DNA of 64,000 bases, taken from positions 1 to 64,000 of the forward strand of contig NZ_JABGCL010000023.1 of NCBI RefSeq assembly GCF_019800005.1, read 5' to 3'. The stretch comes from Geminicoccus harenae (GTDB taxonomy: Bacteria > Pseudomonadota > Alphaproteobacteria > Geminicoccales > Geminicoccaceae). Of this stretch, positions 1 to 7,806 are shown in pieces (the stretch's first letter is position 1; each line of letters starts with the position of its first letter). The notes beneath the pieces were generated by a model. It had not been told where the DNA came from, made no database searches, and worked only from the letters and a program-made list of their open reading frames with translations. A program made the position numbers and the translations under genes.

Positions 1-111
1 TGGCCCTCCCGCTCACGTCGCCTTGCCCGGGACTATGAGCGGCTGCCCGAAACCGGCGTGGCGATGATCCATGCCGCCATGAGTCGGATCATGCTGCGGC
101 GCATCGCGTGA
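1..111 (+). CDS. IS5-type transposase, C-terminal fragment (cut by window start)
   Basis: The first 36 codons, read from base 1 to the TGA at 109-111, give a tail containing RRLARDYERLPETG, then AMIHAAMSRIMLRRIA. This matches the usual end of IS5-family DDE transposases (typically RRLAKDYE.LPET...MSR.MLRRLA). Only the C-terminus is inside the window, so the catalytic residues cannot be checked and I cannot tell an intact insertion sequence from a remnant. I could not identify a terminal inverted repeat in the bases after the stop. It is the only transposase trace in the window. Confidence 0.72.
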   Translation, partial: WPSRSRRLARDYERLPETGVAMIHAAMSRIMLRRIA

Positions 112-496
112 CCGGTCAGCGACTTTGCCGACAGTCAATGAAGGCCTGTTGCTGAACGGGATGCCGTGAGCATGGGTGCGTTGCAGCCCGCTGGCGCTCG
201 GCTGGTCCAATCTCTGGACGGCTGGTGGCAGCCCCCGGGAACGCTGTCCTCATCGCCGATCCGCAGCCACCTTCCCGGCCGCCGGTGCCGAGCCGGGCGC
301 TAAAAACCACGCAGCACCCCCCAATCGCGGGGCCGCTTTCTGGGACATGGGCGGCAGGCTGATCCTGCATCCGGCATCGGGGCGCGGGATACGGAGGTGA
401 CCCGGCGGAACCCGGCTCCGCTGCGCCCACCATGGTGGCCGTTCCCCTGCCCATCTGACCGGCGGCAAGACTTGCGAACGAACGGCGCCGTTGCAT
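112..496. other. No recognisable gene
   Basis: The stretch between the transposase end and the MFS gene holds short open frames on both strands, but none has a convincing ribosome binding site or a recognisable product. It probably contains the right end of the insertion sequence and the 3' flank of the MFS gene. Confidence 0.4.
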
Positions 497-538
497 GGCG
501 CCGCCGACCGTAAGCCACCGGTCGGCACGGGCGGCGCC
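497..538 (-). terminator. Hairpin just downstream of the MFS gene
   Basis: Arms GGCGCCG-CCGACCG (497-510) and CGGTCGG...CGGCGCC (519-525 and 532-538) pair over 7+7 bp. The loop is TAAGCCAC and there is a 6-nt bulge on one side. It starts 6 bp past the stop of the leftward MFS gene. There is no T tract, so termination is inferred from position and stem strength only. Confidence 0.4.
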
Positions 539-544
539 AGGCTG

Positions 545-1792
545 TCAGGTGGTGCGGGCGGCGCGTGCCGGGCCGATGGTCAGGAATGCCACCAGGAGCA
601 GGCCCGGCAGCATCGCCAGGTTCATCGCCTGCCAGCCGATCGTCGCCTGCAGGGCACCGGACAGGCTGGCAGACGCAGCCACGCAGGTGAACAGGAGGAG
701 GTCGTGCAGCCCCTGCACCCGCGCCTTCTCCGCGGGCGCGTAAGCGCCGGTCAGCATGGTGGTGGCGCCGACGAACATCAGGTTCCAGCCGGCCCCGAGC
801 AGCAGGAGGCCGGCGGCGAAATTGCCGAACTCCTGGCCGAGCAGGGTCACGCCGATGCAGGCCAGCATGGTGGCCGCACCAGCCAGCACCACGCGCCCGG
901 CACCGAACCGCGCTACCAGACCGCCCGAGACGAAGCTCGGCGCGAACATGCCGACCACGTGCCACTGGATGACGCTTGCGCTGGCATCGAAGCCGAAGCC
1001 GCAGTCCAGCATGGTGAGCGGGGTGGCGGTCATGAGCAGGTTCATGGAGACATAGGCGACCAGCGCGATGGCGAAGGCGCGACGGATCGCCGGATCGGCG
1101 GCGAGTTCGGGCAGGGAGCGCCCGGGATTGCCTGACTGGCGCGGCTGCAGCACCGGGACGTCGAGCGCCAGGAGGATCAGGCAGGCGAGCCCGGCCACCG
1201 CGAGCACGGCGAGCTGGCTGCCGGCGAACATGATGGGGGCGAACAGGTCGCGGGTCGCCTTGGCCAGCTCCGGCCCCGCCACCGCCGCGAGCGTGCCGCC
1301 GGCCAGCACCCAGCCGATCGCCCGGGCACGCAGCGGCCCCGGGTCGCGCCCGGCATGACTGCCGCCGCCGCAGCAGGACGCGTCGGCCGCATCGGCCGCC
1401 GCGAAGCGGAAATACTGGCAGAACGCCGAGAACACGCCGTAGAGCACACCCGCCAGGCAGAACAGCAGGAAGTCGGCACGCATGATCGCCAGGTAGCCGC
1501 ACAGGCCGGACAGGACGCCCATCAGGCAGCCCAGCATCAGCCCGGGCCGCCGGCCATATCTGCCCATCAGCAGCGAAGCCGGCAGAGTCGCCGCCATGGT
1601 GCCCATGAACTGGACGCCGAGCGGCACGGTGGCCAGCACCGGGCTCGGCGCCAGGGCGAGGCCCACCAGCGGCGAGGTGCTGATGGTGACGGTGTTGGCG
1701 ACGAAGAACAGCGCCTGGCACAGCGCCAGGACCGCGAGGTTGCGGCTCAAGGAAACCCCGCGCGGCTTCTGGCTGACTGGCAGGACGTTCAT
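545..1792 (-). CDS. MFS family transporter
   Basis: A 415-aa polytopic membrane protein, about 12 hydrophobic segments, of the major facilitator superfamily. The loop motif GRYGRRPGLMLG after the second segment is the MFS motif A, and a conserved stretch FRFAAADAAD is followed by ARAIGWVLAGG, as in YfcA-unrelated drug/metabolite MFS pumps. The start chosen is the ATG at 1792 (MNVLPVSQKP), directly before the first membrane segment; the frame stays open further upstream, but that part is antisense to the next gene. Between DAAD and LRARAIGW there is a Cys/Gly-rich insert of about 14 residues (DASCCGGGSHAGRD) not expected in the family. The substrate is unknown. It lies 86 bp downstream of a second exporter on the same strand. 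Confidence 0.85.
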   Translation of the reverse strand: MNVLPVSQKPRGVSLSRNLAVLALCQALFFVANTVTISTSPLVGLALAPSPVLATVPLGVQFMGTMAATLPASLLMGRYGRRPGLMLGCLMGVLSGLCGYLAIMRADFLLFCLAGVLYGVFSAFCQYFRFAAADAADASCCGGGSHAGRDPGPLRARAIGWVLAGGTLAAVAGPELAKATRDLFAPIMFAGSQLAVLAVAGLACLILLALDVPVLQPRQSGNPGRSLPELAADPAIRRAFAIALVAYVSMNLLMTATPLTMLDCGFGFDASASVIQWHVVGMFAPSFVSGGLVARFGAGRVVLAGAATMLACIGVTLLGQEFGNFAAGLLLLGAGWNLMFVGATTMLTGAYAPAEKARVQGLHDLLLFTCVAASASLSGALQATIGWQAMNLAMLPGLLLVAFLTIGPARAARTT

Positions 1793-1878
1793 GCGGCCAG
1801 TCCTACCCCCCGGCGCACGCAGGCGAAACCCCGCCAGTGCCGGCGCCAGCCACTGGCCGCACGCGAGGCCATGCCCGG

Positions 1879-2730
1879 CTAGCGCACCCGGCTCAGCTGC
1901 AGGGCGGCGACACCCAGGGCCACCAATGCTGCGCAGGCGATGCGGCGCCGGCCGAACGGCTCGTGGAGCAGGCGCGTGCCCATCCAGGCCGCCAGCACCA
2001 CCGAGGTCTCGCGCAGGGCGGAGACATAGGCGATCGGTGCCCGGGTCATCGCCCAGATCACCAGGGCGTAGGCGGACAGCGACATGGCCCCGGCGACCAG
2101 GGCCGGCCGCCAGAGCAGCAGCACCGCCCGCAGGAGCGCCCCCTGGCGCCGCACCAGCACCAGCGTCGCGAACGGCAGCCCGTCCAGCACGAACAGCCAG
2201 ACCACGTAGCTCCAGACGTCGCCGGCGGTTCGGGCCCCCATCCCGTCGCAGATCGTGTAGCCGCCGATCACGCAGGCGTTCATGACCGCCGGCACCAGTG
2301 CCCGCCGGCCGGCCATGCTGCCGCCCGGGCCCGCCGCGGCCAGCGCCACGATGCCGAGGCCGATCACCACGACCGCGGCAATACCCGCCGGCTCCAGCCC
2401 TTCGCCCAGGATCAGCCAGGCGAGCAGGGCGGCTACCGGCGGGGCCAGGCCGCGGGTCACCGGGTAGACCTGGGACAGGTCGCCCAGCCGGTAGGCGCGC
2501 GCCAGCAGCTCGTAATAGAGCAGGTGCGAGGCGAGCGAGCCCAGCAGCCACGGCCAGGCGGCCGCCGGGGGCGGCGGCACCAGCAGGCAGAGCGGCAGCA
2601 TCATCGCCGAGATCACCAGCCCGACCAGCGCCAGGCGCAGCTCCGGATCGCCGCCGGTCTTGACCAGCGCGTTCCAGCTCGCATGGAGCCCTGCCGCTAG
2701 GATGACGACGAGGAACACCGTGGTGGGCAT
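1879..2730 (-). CDS. EamA/DMT-family transporter
   Basis: A 283-aa protein with two EamA repeats and about ten membrane segments, the standard layout of drug/metabolite (RhaT/YdcZ-like) exporters. The end of the first repeat carries LILGEGLEPAG, the usual GE.L.... motif, and the second ends with LLHEPFGRRR before the last segments. The start is the ATG at 2730 (MPTTVFLVV), which begins the first membrane segment. The substrate cannot be told. The gene is divergent from the nitrilase-family amidase at 2842 and lies upstream of the MFS gene on the same strand. Confidence 0.88.
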   Translation of the reverse strand: MPTTVFLVVILAAGLHASWNALVKTGGDPELRLALVGLVISAMMLPLCLLVPPPPAAAWPWLLGSLASHLLYYELLARAYRLGDLSQVYPVTRGLAPPVAALLAWLILGEGLEPAGIAAVVVIGLGIVALAAAGPGGSMAGRRALVPAVMNACVIGGYTICDGMGARTAGDVWSYVVWLFVLDGLPFATLVLVRRQGALLRAVLLLWRPALVAGAMSLSAYALVIWAMTRAPIAYVSALRETSVVLAAWMGTRLLHEPFGRRRIACAALVALGVAALQLSRVR

Positions 2731-2841
2731 CAGTCCGGGTCCGGCCCTTGGACGGCCCGGCGGGGATGTGCCAGGGTGGCGCCAAGACGGCCGGCCGTAG
2801 CGCCCGGCCCTGCCGCTTGTCGAGCCCGAACCGGAGGACGC

Positions 2842-3666
2842 ATGCGCGTCTCCTTGATCCAGCTCACCGCCGACATCGACCCCGACGCCAACCGCCGGGA
2901 AGCCGCCGCCTGGATCGAGCGGGCGGTCGAGGCGGACCGCCCGGACCTGGTTACCCTGCCCGAGGCATTCACCCTGATCGGCGGCGGCCGGGAAGCCCGC
3001 GCCGCTGCGACCGAGACGATCCCGGACGGGCCCACCACCACGCTCCTGCAGGAACTCGCGCGGCGCCACCGCATCACCATCCATGGCGGCAGCTTCATCG
3101 AGGCCGGCCCGGACGGGCGCGCCTTCAACAGCTCGGTCGTGGTGGGGCCGGACGGTGCCATCCTCGCGACCTACCGCAAGATCCACCTGTTCGACGTCAC
3201 CGCGCCGGACGGGCAGAGCTTTCGCGAGAGCGAGCGGTTCGCGCCTGGTACGGAGCTGGCGGCCTTCGAGGCCGGCGGGTTCCGCTTCGGCTGCACGATC
3301 TGCTACGACCTGCGCTTTGCCGAACTGTTCCAGCTCCTGGCCCGCCAGGGTGCCGACGCGTTCCTGGTGCCGTCGGTGTTCACCCTGCAGACCGGCAAGG
3401 ACCACTGGGAAGTGCTGCTGCGCGCCCGTGCCATCGAGCACGGCGCCTATGTGCTGGCCGCGGCGCAGACCGGGCGGCATCCGTCCAGCGGCCGGCAGTC
3501 CTGGGGCCATTCCATGGTAGTGGACCCGTGGGGCACCGTGGTGGCGCAGGCGAGCGAGGGGCCGGGCTGGGTCACCGCAAGGCTCGACCCCGCCCGGGTC
3601 CAGGACGCGCGCCGGCTGATCCCGACCCACCGCCATCACCGCCTGATCGAGCCCTGGGACGGCTGA
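2842..3666 (+). CDS. Carbon-nitrogen hydrolase (Nit1/omega-amidase-like)
   Basis: A 274-aa cytosolic amidase of the nitrilase superfamily. The Glu-Lys-Cys triad is visible: Glu41 in LPEAF, Lys113 in YRKIHLFD, and Cys154 in GCTICYDLRF. The KIHLFD and ICYDLRF motifs and the length point to the Nit branch, whose members hydrolyse deaminated glutathione or alpha-ketoglutaramate. That assignment is by family resemblance, not proof. The start is the ATG at 2842 with GGAGG at 2832-2836; the frame is open further upstream but without such a site. The next gene, an amidohydrolase, follows after 68 bp on the same strand. Confidence 0.9.
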   Translation: MRVSLIQLTADIDPDANRREAAAWIERAVEADRPDLVTLPEAFTLIGGGREARAAATETIPDGPTTTLLQELARRHRITIHGGSFIEAGPDGRAFNSSVVVGPDGAILATYRKIHLFDVTAPDGQSFRESERFAPGTELAAFEAGGFRFGCTICYDLRFAELFQLLARQGADAFLVPSVFTLQTGKDHWEVLLRARAIEHGAYVLAAAQTGRHPSSGRQSWGHSMVVDPWGTVVAQASEGPGWVTARLDPARVQDARRLIPTHRHHRLIEPWDG

Positions 3667-3734
3667 ACCCGCCCTGGGCCACGAGCACGCTCCAGCAGAA
3701 CCGCCAGCAGACCAAAGAAGAGGGGGAGGCACCC

Positions 3735-4592
3735 GTGCCCGACTTCGCCATCATCGACACCCATGTCCATCTCTGGGACCCGGCCGAGATCCCGATGGAC
3801 TGGTGCGCCGGCGCGCCCGCGCTGAGCCGCCCGTTCGGCCTGGCCGAGCTGGACGAGGCGCGCGGCGCCGTGCAGCTCGAGCAGATGGTGTTCGTGGAAT
3901 GCGACGTCGTGTCGGGGCGCAGCCTGGACGAGGCCAGGCGCATCGCCGCCATGGCCGAGACCGACCCGCGCCTTGCGGGGATCGTCGCCCATGCGCCCCT
4001 GGAGGACGGAGCGAAGGTGGCGCCGCATTTGGAGGCGCTGGCTGGCCTCAGCCTGGTCAAGGGCGTGCGCCGGCTCCTGCAGAACGAGGCGGACGACGCC
4101 TTCTGCCTCCGGCCGGACTTCCAGGCGGGGCTGGCGCTCCTGCCGAAGTACGGCTTCCATTTCGAGCTGTGCATCTTCCACCGGCAGTTCCCGGCAGTGC
4201 TGGAACTGGTGGCGCGCCATCCCGAGGTGCGGTTCGTCCTGGACCATATCGGCAAGCCCGGGATCAAGGCCGGGATCGTCGAGCCCTGGTGGACCTTCAT
4301 CAAGGCGCTGGCCGCCTTCCCCAACGTGATCTGCAAGCTCAGCGGCGTCGCCACCGAGGCCGACCATGCCGGCTGGCGCGAGGCGGAGATCCGGCCCTAC
4401 ATGGACAGGGCGCTGGATGTGTTCGGCAGCGAGCGGGTGATGTTCGGCGGCGACTGGCCGGTCTCGATCCTGGCCCTGCCCTATGCGGACTGGGTGGAGA
4501 TCGTGGATCGCGCCACCGCGCATCTGTCGCGCGAGGAGCGGCAGCGGATCTTCCGGGACAACGCCAGGGAATGGTACCGGCTGCCGGGCTGA
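3735..4592 (+). CDS. Amidohydrolase family 2 (lactonase-like, COG3618)
   Basis: A 285-aa TIM-barrel metal hydrolase. It opens with IDTHVHLWDP, the metal-binding HxH of amidohydrolase-2 proteins, and has FVLDHIGKPG and MFGGDWPVS further on, giving the later His and Asp ligands. Relatives hydrolyse sugar lactones (L-fucono-, L-rhamnono-lactone) or sulfomuconolactone; the substrate here is not determined. The start is GTG at 3735 with AGGGGGAGG at 3721-3729. The gene is followed after 4 bp by a small EamA gene, so the two are probably co-transcribed. Confidence 0.87.
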   Translation: MPDFAIIDTHVHLWDPAEIPMDWCAGAPALSRPFGLAELDEARGAVQLEQMVFVECDVVSGRSLDEARRIAAMAETDPRLAGIVAHAPLEDGAKVAPHLEALAGLSLVKGVRRLLQNEADDAFCLRPDFQAGLALLPKYGFHFELCIFHRQFPAVLELVARHPEVRFVLDHIGKPGIKAGIVEPWWTFIKALAAFPNVICKLSGVATEADHAGWREAEIRPYMDRALDVFGSERVMFGGDWPVSILALPYADWVEIVDRATAHLSREERQRIFRDNAREWYRLPG

Positions 4593-4596
4593 ACGG

Positions 4597-5034
4597 ATGG
4601 CGGCACTGGCCGCGAGCTGGCAGTTCTGGGCGGTGCTTGCCGCCTTCGCCGCAGCGCTCACCGCGCTGTTCGCCAAGCTCGGCGTGAGCGGCATCGACCC
4701 GGACCTCGCCACCTTCCTGCGCACGGCGGTGGTGATCCTGGCGCTGGGCCTGATCCTGGCCGCAACCGGCAAGTGGCGGCTGGACGGGCCGGTTCCGGCG
4801 CGAAGCTGGGTGTTCCTGGTCCTCTCCGGCCTCGCCACCGGCGCGTCCTGGGTCTGCTACTTCCGGGCGCTGCAGTTGGGCGAGGTCGCCAAGGTGGCGC
4901 CGGTCGACAAGCTCAGCGTGGTACTGGTCGCCCTGATGGGCGTGCTGTTCCTGGGCGAACGGCTTTCTGCCGCGGGCTGGCTGGGCGTCGGCCTGATCGC
5001 CGCCGGCACCCTGCTCCTGGCCTGGCGCGGCTGA
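4597..5034 (+). CDS. Small EamA-domain membrane protein (COG2510)
   Basis: A 145-aa protein with about five membrane segments, a single EamA repeat. The late motif LFLGERLSAAGWLGVGLI is the standard GE.L...GW.G..LI of the DMT superfamily. Single-repeat members are thought to work as homo- or hetero-dimers in the inner membrane. It starts 4 bp after the amidohydrolase stop and ends 3 bp before the convergent stop of cysE. The substrate is unknown; the neighbour suggests transport of a sugar- or lactone-like compound, which is inference. Confidence 0.85.
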   Translation: MAALAASWQFWAVLAAFAAALTALFAKLGVSGIDPDLATFLRTAVVILALGLILAATGKWRLDGPVPARSWVFLVLSGLATGASWVCYFRALQLGEVAKVAPVDKLSVVLVALMGVLFLGERLSAAGWLGVGLIAAGTLLLAWRG

Positions 5035-5037
5035 AGA

Positions 5038-5910
5038 TCAGATCGTGTAGTCGAACGCTGCGTAGGACATTTCGCTCAGGATCTCGTCGGCGCTGCGCGA
5101 GGTGTCGCAGGAGGGCGCCACCTTCACCGCCTTGGCCGGCACGCCGGCGACCGTGGTGCGCGGCGGCACGGGGTTGAGCACCACCGAGCCGGCCGCGATC
5201 CGGGCGCACTCACCGATCTCGATATTGCCCAGGATCTTGGCGCCCGCCCCGATCATCACGCCCTTGCGCACCTTGGGATGCCGGTCGCCGGCCTCCTTGC
5301 CGGTGCCGCCCAGCGTGACACCCTGGAGCAGCGAGACATCGTCCTCGATCACCGCGGTCTCGCCGACCACGAGGCCAGTAGCATGGTCCAGGAGGATGCC
5401 CTTGCCGATCCTGGCGGCCGGATGGATGTCGGTTTGGAACACCTCGGACGACCGGCTCTGCAGATAGAGGGCGAAGTCGCGCTCGCCGTTCCCCCACAGC
5501 CAGTGGGTCAGCCGGTGCGCCTGGATGGCGTGGAAGCCCTTGAAGTAGAGGAACGGCTCGATCAGCCGCTCACAGGCCGGGTCACGGTCATAGACGGCGG
5601 TGATGTCGGCCTGCAGGCCCTGGGCGATCGCCGGCTCGTGGCTCGACGCCCGGTGGAAGGCCTGCAGGATCAGGGGCTGGGAGATCACGTCGTTCTTCAG
5701 CCGGGCGGCGATCCGGTGGAACATCGCCGCTTCGAAGCTCGGCTGGTTGATGATCGAATCGAGGAACAGCGGGGCCAGCATCGGCGACTTGGCGCAGGCT
5801 TCCTCCGCTTCCCAGCGCAGCCGTCGCCAAAGAGTGCCCGACACGTCGCCCTGCGCCTCGGGCGAGACCAGGGTCAGGTGCTTGTGCTTGGTCGCGGCTG
5901 CCATCGTCAT
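5038..5910 (-). CDS. cysE: Serine O-acetyltransferase
   Basis: A 290-aa enzyme that acetylates L-serine from acetyl-CoA, the first step of cysteine synthesis. The N-terminal alpha-helical domain carries the family signature (PMLAPLFLDSIINQ, then SFEAAMFHRIAARL). The C-terminal left-handed beta-helix contains DHATGLVVGETAVIEDDV and LGGTGKEAGDRHPKV, which include the active-site His and Asp. The last residues end in Ile (FDYTI), as expected for a tail that docks in CysK. The CysK partner is encoded at 42499. The start is the ATG at 5910; a slightly internal ATG two codons later is also possible. Confidence 0.96.
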   Translation of the reverse strand: MTMAAATKHKHLTLVSPEAQGDVSGTLWRRLRWEAEEACAKSPMLAPLFLDSIINQPSFEAAMFHRIAARLKNDVISQPLILQAFHRASSHEPAIAQGLQADITAVYDRDPACERLIEPFLYFKGFHAIQAHRLTHWLWGNGERDFALYLQSRSSEVFQTDIHPAARIGKGILLDHATGLVVGETAVIEDDVSLLQGVTLGGTGKEAGDRHPKVRKGVMIGAGAKILGNIEIGECARIAAGSVVLNPVPPRTTVAGVPAKAVKVAPSCDTSRSADEILSEMSYAAFDYTI

Positions 5911-6091
5911 TCCGTCGCCTCCGACGACCGGTGCCAGCCGGTCGTCTCGCTGCCGAACGCCGGTCGGGCCGGCTCCGTTCCCCTGCCACCAGCCAGGGTT
6001 GCGCGGTCGAGGCTGGACATCTAGCCGCGATCGCGGCGGATCGGCAACGTCAGCATTTCTTTAGTGCGATTTCAGGCTGGCCGAACCCGCT

Positions 6092-6823
6092 TCAGATCCC
6101 GGCACCGGTTTCCCCCTGGATGCGCTGCGCCACCTGTTCCTGCAATCGCCAGAGATGCCGGTCATGGATACCGTACTGCTCGAGCGATGCCACGGTCTTG
6201 TAGAGATATTCGGCGCAGGACCCGCCATGGCCGCAGGCTCTCGCCAGCATCGTGACCGTTTCGTCCGGGTCCGGCTCCGGCCGGTAATAGGAGCAGGTCC
6301 GGTTGGATACGAAACCCAGGGCGCGGACAGTGCCGCTAGCCGTGCGCACGTCGAACCAGTGCGGCCGGTTGCCGGAATCGGTGTAGACCAGCTCCCGGCG
6401 CAGCAGGAGCTCCACGTCCTTGCCCAGGTCTGCCTCCGGCAGGCGGAACAGCACGCCCTTGCAGGAGCCGCCGCGGTCCAGCGCCAGCATCAGGCCGGGC
6501 TCCTCCGGCGTGCCGCGCCAGCGGGTCAGATGCAGGCAGTAGGCTCGGTGCCAGCCATGCACGGTGCCGACCCGCGCCTCGGCATGGCGGAAGGTCGGGT
6601 TCCACAGGAGCGAGCCGTAGGCGAAGACCCACAAGGGCTCGCCCGGCCGGAGCTCGCGGAGCAGCCGTTCGGTCATCTGCCGGTACTGCTCGTCGCTCAG
6701 GAGCGCCAGGTCGGCAGGGTGGCCGGGATCGGGCACCTCGCGATAAACCCGGCTCACCAGGTCGGGGGTCAAGGCGCGCATGCGGGCGCGCCTGTGCTTG
6801 GTTGCATCGATACGGATACTCAT
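6092..6823 (-). CDS. Gamma-glutamylcyclotransferase (ChaC-like)
   Basis: A 243-aa cytosolic protein of the ChaC family, whose members cleave gamma-glutamyl peptides such as glutathione to 5-oxoproline. The substrate-binding loop YGSLLWNP is at about residues 69-76, and the general-acid Glu is probably Glu144 in RRELVYTD. The start overlaps the stop of the upstream Alpha-E gene by 4 bp (ATGA at 6820-6823), so it is translationally coupled to the ATP-grasp/Alpha-E pair. That pairing is notable because ATP-grasp ligases of this type are predicted to form amide bonds. Confidence 0.9.
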   Translation of the reverse strand: MSIRIDATKHRRARMRALTPDLVSRVYREVPDPGHPADLALLSDEQYRQMTERLLRELRPGEPLWVFAYGSLLWNPTFRHAEARVGTVHGWHRAYCLHLTRWRGTPEEPGLMLALDRGGSCKGVLFRLPEADLGKDVELLLRRELVYTDSGNRPHWFDVRTASGTVRALGFVSNRTCSYYRPEPDPDETVTMLARACGHGGSCAEYLYKTVASLEQYGIHDRHLWRLQEQVAQRIQGETGAGI

Positions 6824-7806
6824 GCCGCTCTGGCCGGCCCCTCCGGGCGATCTTCCGGCAGCCAGCCGAAGAAGGCGCGGCCGAGGATGCCGGTGAGTTC
6901 GGTCAGGCGCTGCTGGATGAAGTCGTCGAGCGCATGCACCGAGCCGGCGGCGATCACCCTGGTCACCTTGATCGGCTCCAGGTCGTCACGCAGACCGTCC
7001 AGATGCTCGATCGCCCGGCTGGCCGCTCGCAGCCCGTAGCGGCGGCGCAGACGGTGCAGATGTTCCTCGATGGCGGCCAGGTGATAGGCGACCGACCGCG
7101 GGAACGACGGGTCGCACAGCATGAACAGCGTGACCTTCTCCTGGTTGATCTCGCGCGGATGGCGGCGCCGGAAGGCCTGGTAGCCGGCGGCCGAGCGCAG
7201 CAGCGCCGTCCAGTAGCTGAGGTCGCCGGCCGCGTCATCGCCCTCGCGCAGGGCGGCGGCGAACAGCTTGGCGTCCAGCAGCCGCGTGGTCTGGTCGGCG
7301 CACTCGATGGCCCGGCCGAGCTCGTAGAAGGTCCAGGCCTCGTCCCGGTAGAGCGTGCCGGCAGTGATGCCGTAATGGGCGTCGCAGCCGTCCTTGATCT
7401 GTGCGCACAGCCTGGAGAGCCGCTCCTCGGCCAGGTCGTCGATGCCGAGGGTGAGCACCCGGTTGTAGAAGACGTTGAGCTGCACCCACATCTCGGTGGT
7501 GATCAGCGGCCGGAGCGTGCGCGCATTCTCCCGCGCCCCCCAGATGTCGCTCACCAGCGAGTTCGGGTTCTCCCGATCCAGCACGTAGAAGCGCAGCACC
7601 GACTGGGCAGACGGCTGGCCGTGCTTCGCCTCGAAGCGCTGGCGGTCCCCGTTGATGTCCAGCACCACGCCCCAGTCATGGGCGCCCCGGCTGTCGCGGG
7701 CGAACGTCTCCTGGACGTCCAGGATCCGCGCCAGGTTCTCGGCGCGCTCCACATAGCGCCCCATCCAGAAGATGCACTCGGCATAGCGGGCGAGCAGGCG
7801 GGTCAT
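6820..7806 (-). CDS. Alpha-E domain protein (DUF403)
   Basis: A 328-aa, mostly alpha-helical protein. It begins MTRLLARYAECIFWMGRYVERAENLARIL, the N-terminal signature of the Alpha-E superfamily, and has the conserved RRHPREI and DPSFPRSVAYHL stretches. The biochemical role is not known. Comparative work has placed Alpha-E proteins beside circularly permuted ATP-grasp ligases and transglutaminase-like proteases in predicted peptide-modification operons. Here the gene overlaps both its neighbours by 4 bp: the ATP-grasp gene upstream and the ChaC-like gene downstream. No transglutaminase gene is adjacent. Confidence 0.92.
   Translation of the reverse strand: MTRLLARYAECIFWMGRYVERAENLARILDVQETFARDSRGAHDWGVVLDINGDRQRFEAKHGQPSAQSVLRFYVLDRENPNSLVSDIWGARENARTLRPLITTEMWVQLNVFYNRVLTLGIDDLAEERLSRLCAQIKDGCDAHYGITAGTLYRDEAWTFYELGRAIECADQTTRLLDAKLFAAALREGDDAAGDLSYWTALLRSAAGYQAFRRRHPREINQEKVTLFMLCDPSFPRSVAYHLAAIEEHLHRLRRRYGLRAASRAIEHLDGLRDDLEPIKVTRVIAAGSVHALDDFIQQRLTELTGILGRAFFGWLPEDRPEGPARAA

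Noticed and set aside
300..1721. 473-codon leftward open frame
   Set aside because: It is a frame shadow of the MFS gene, rich in Arg, Ala and Pro without membrane segments; the other frame gives a clear transporter.
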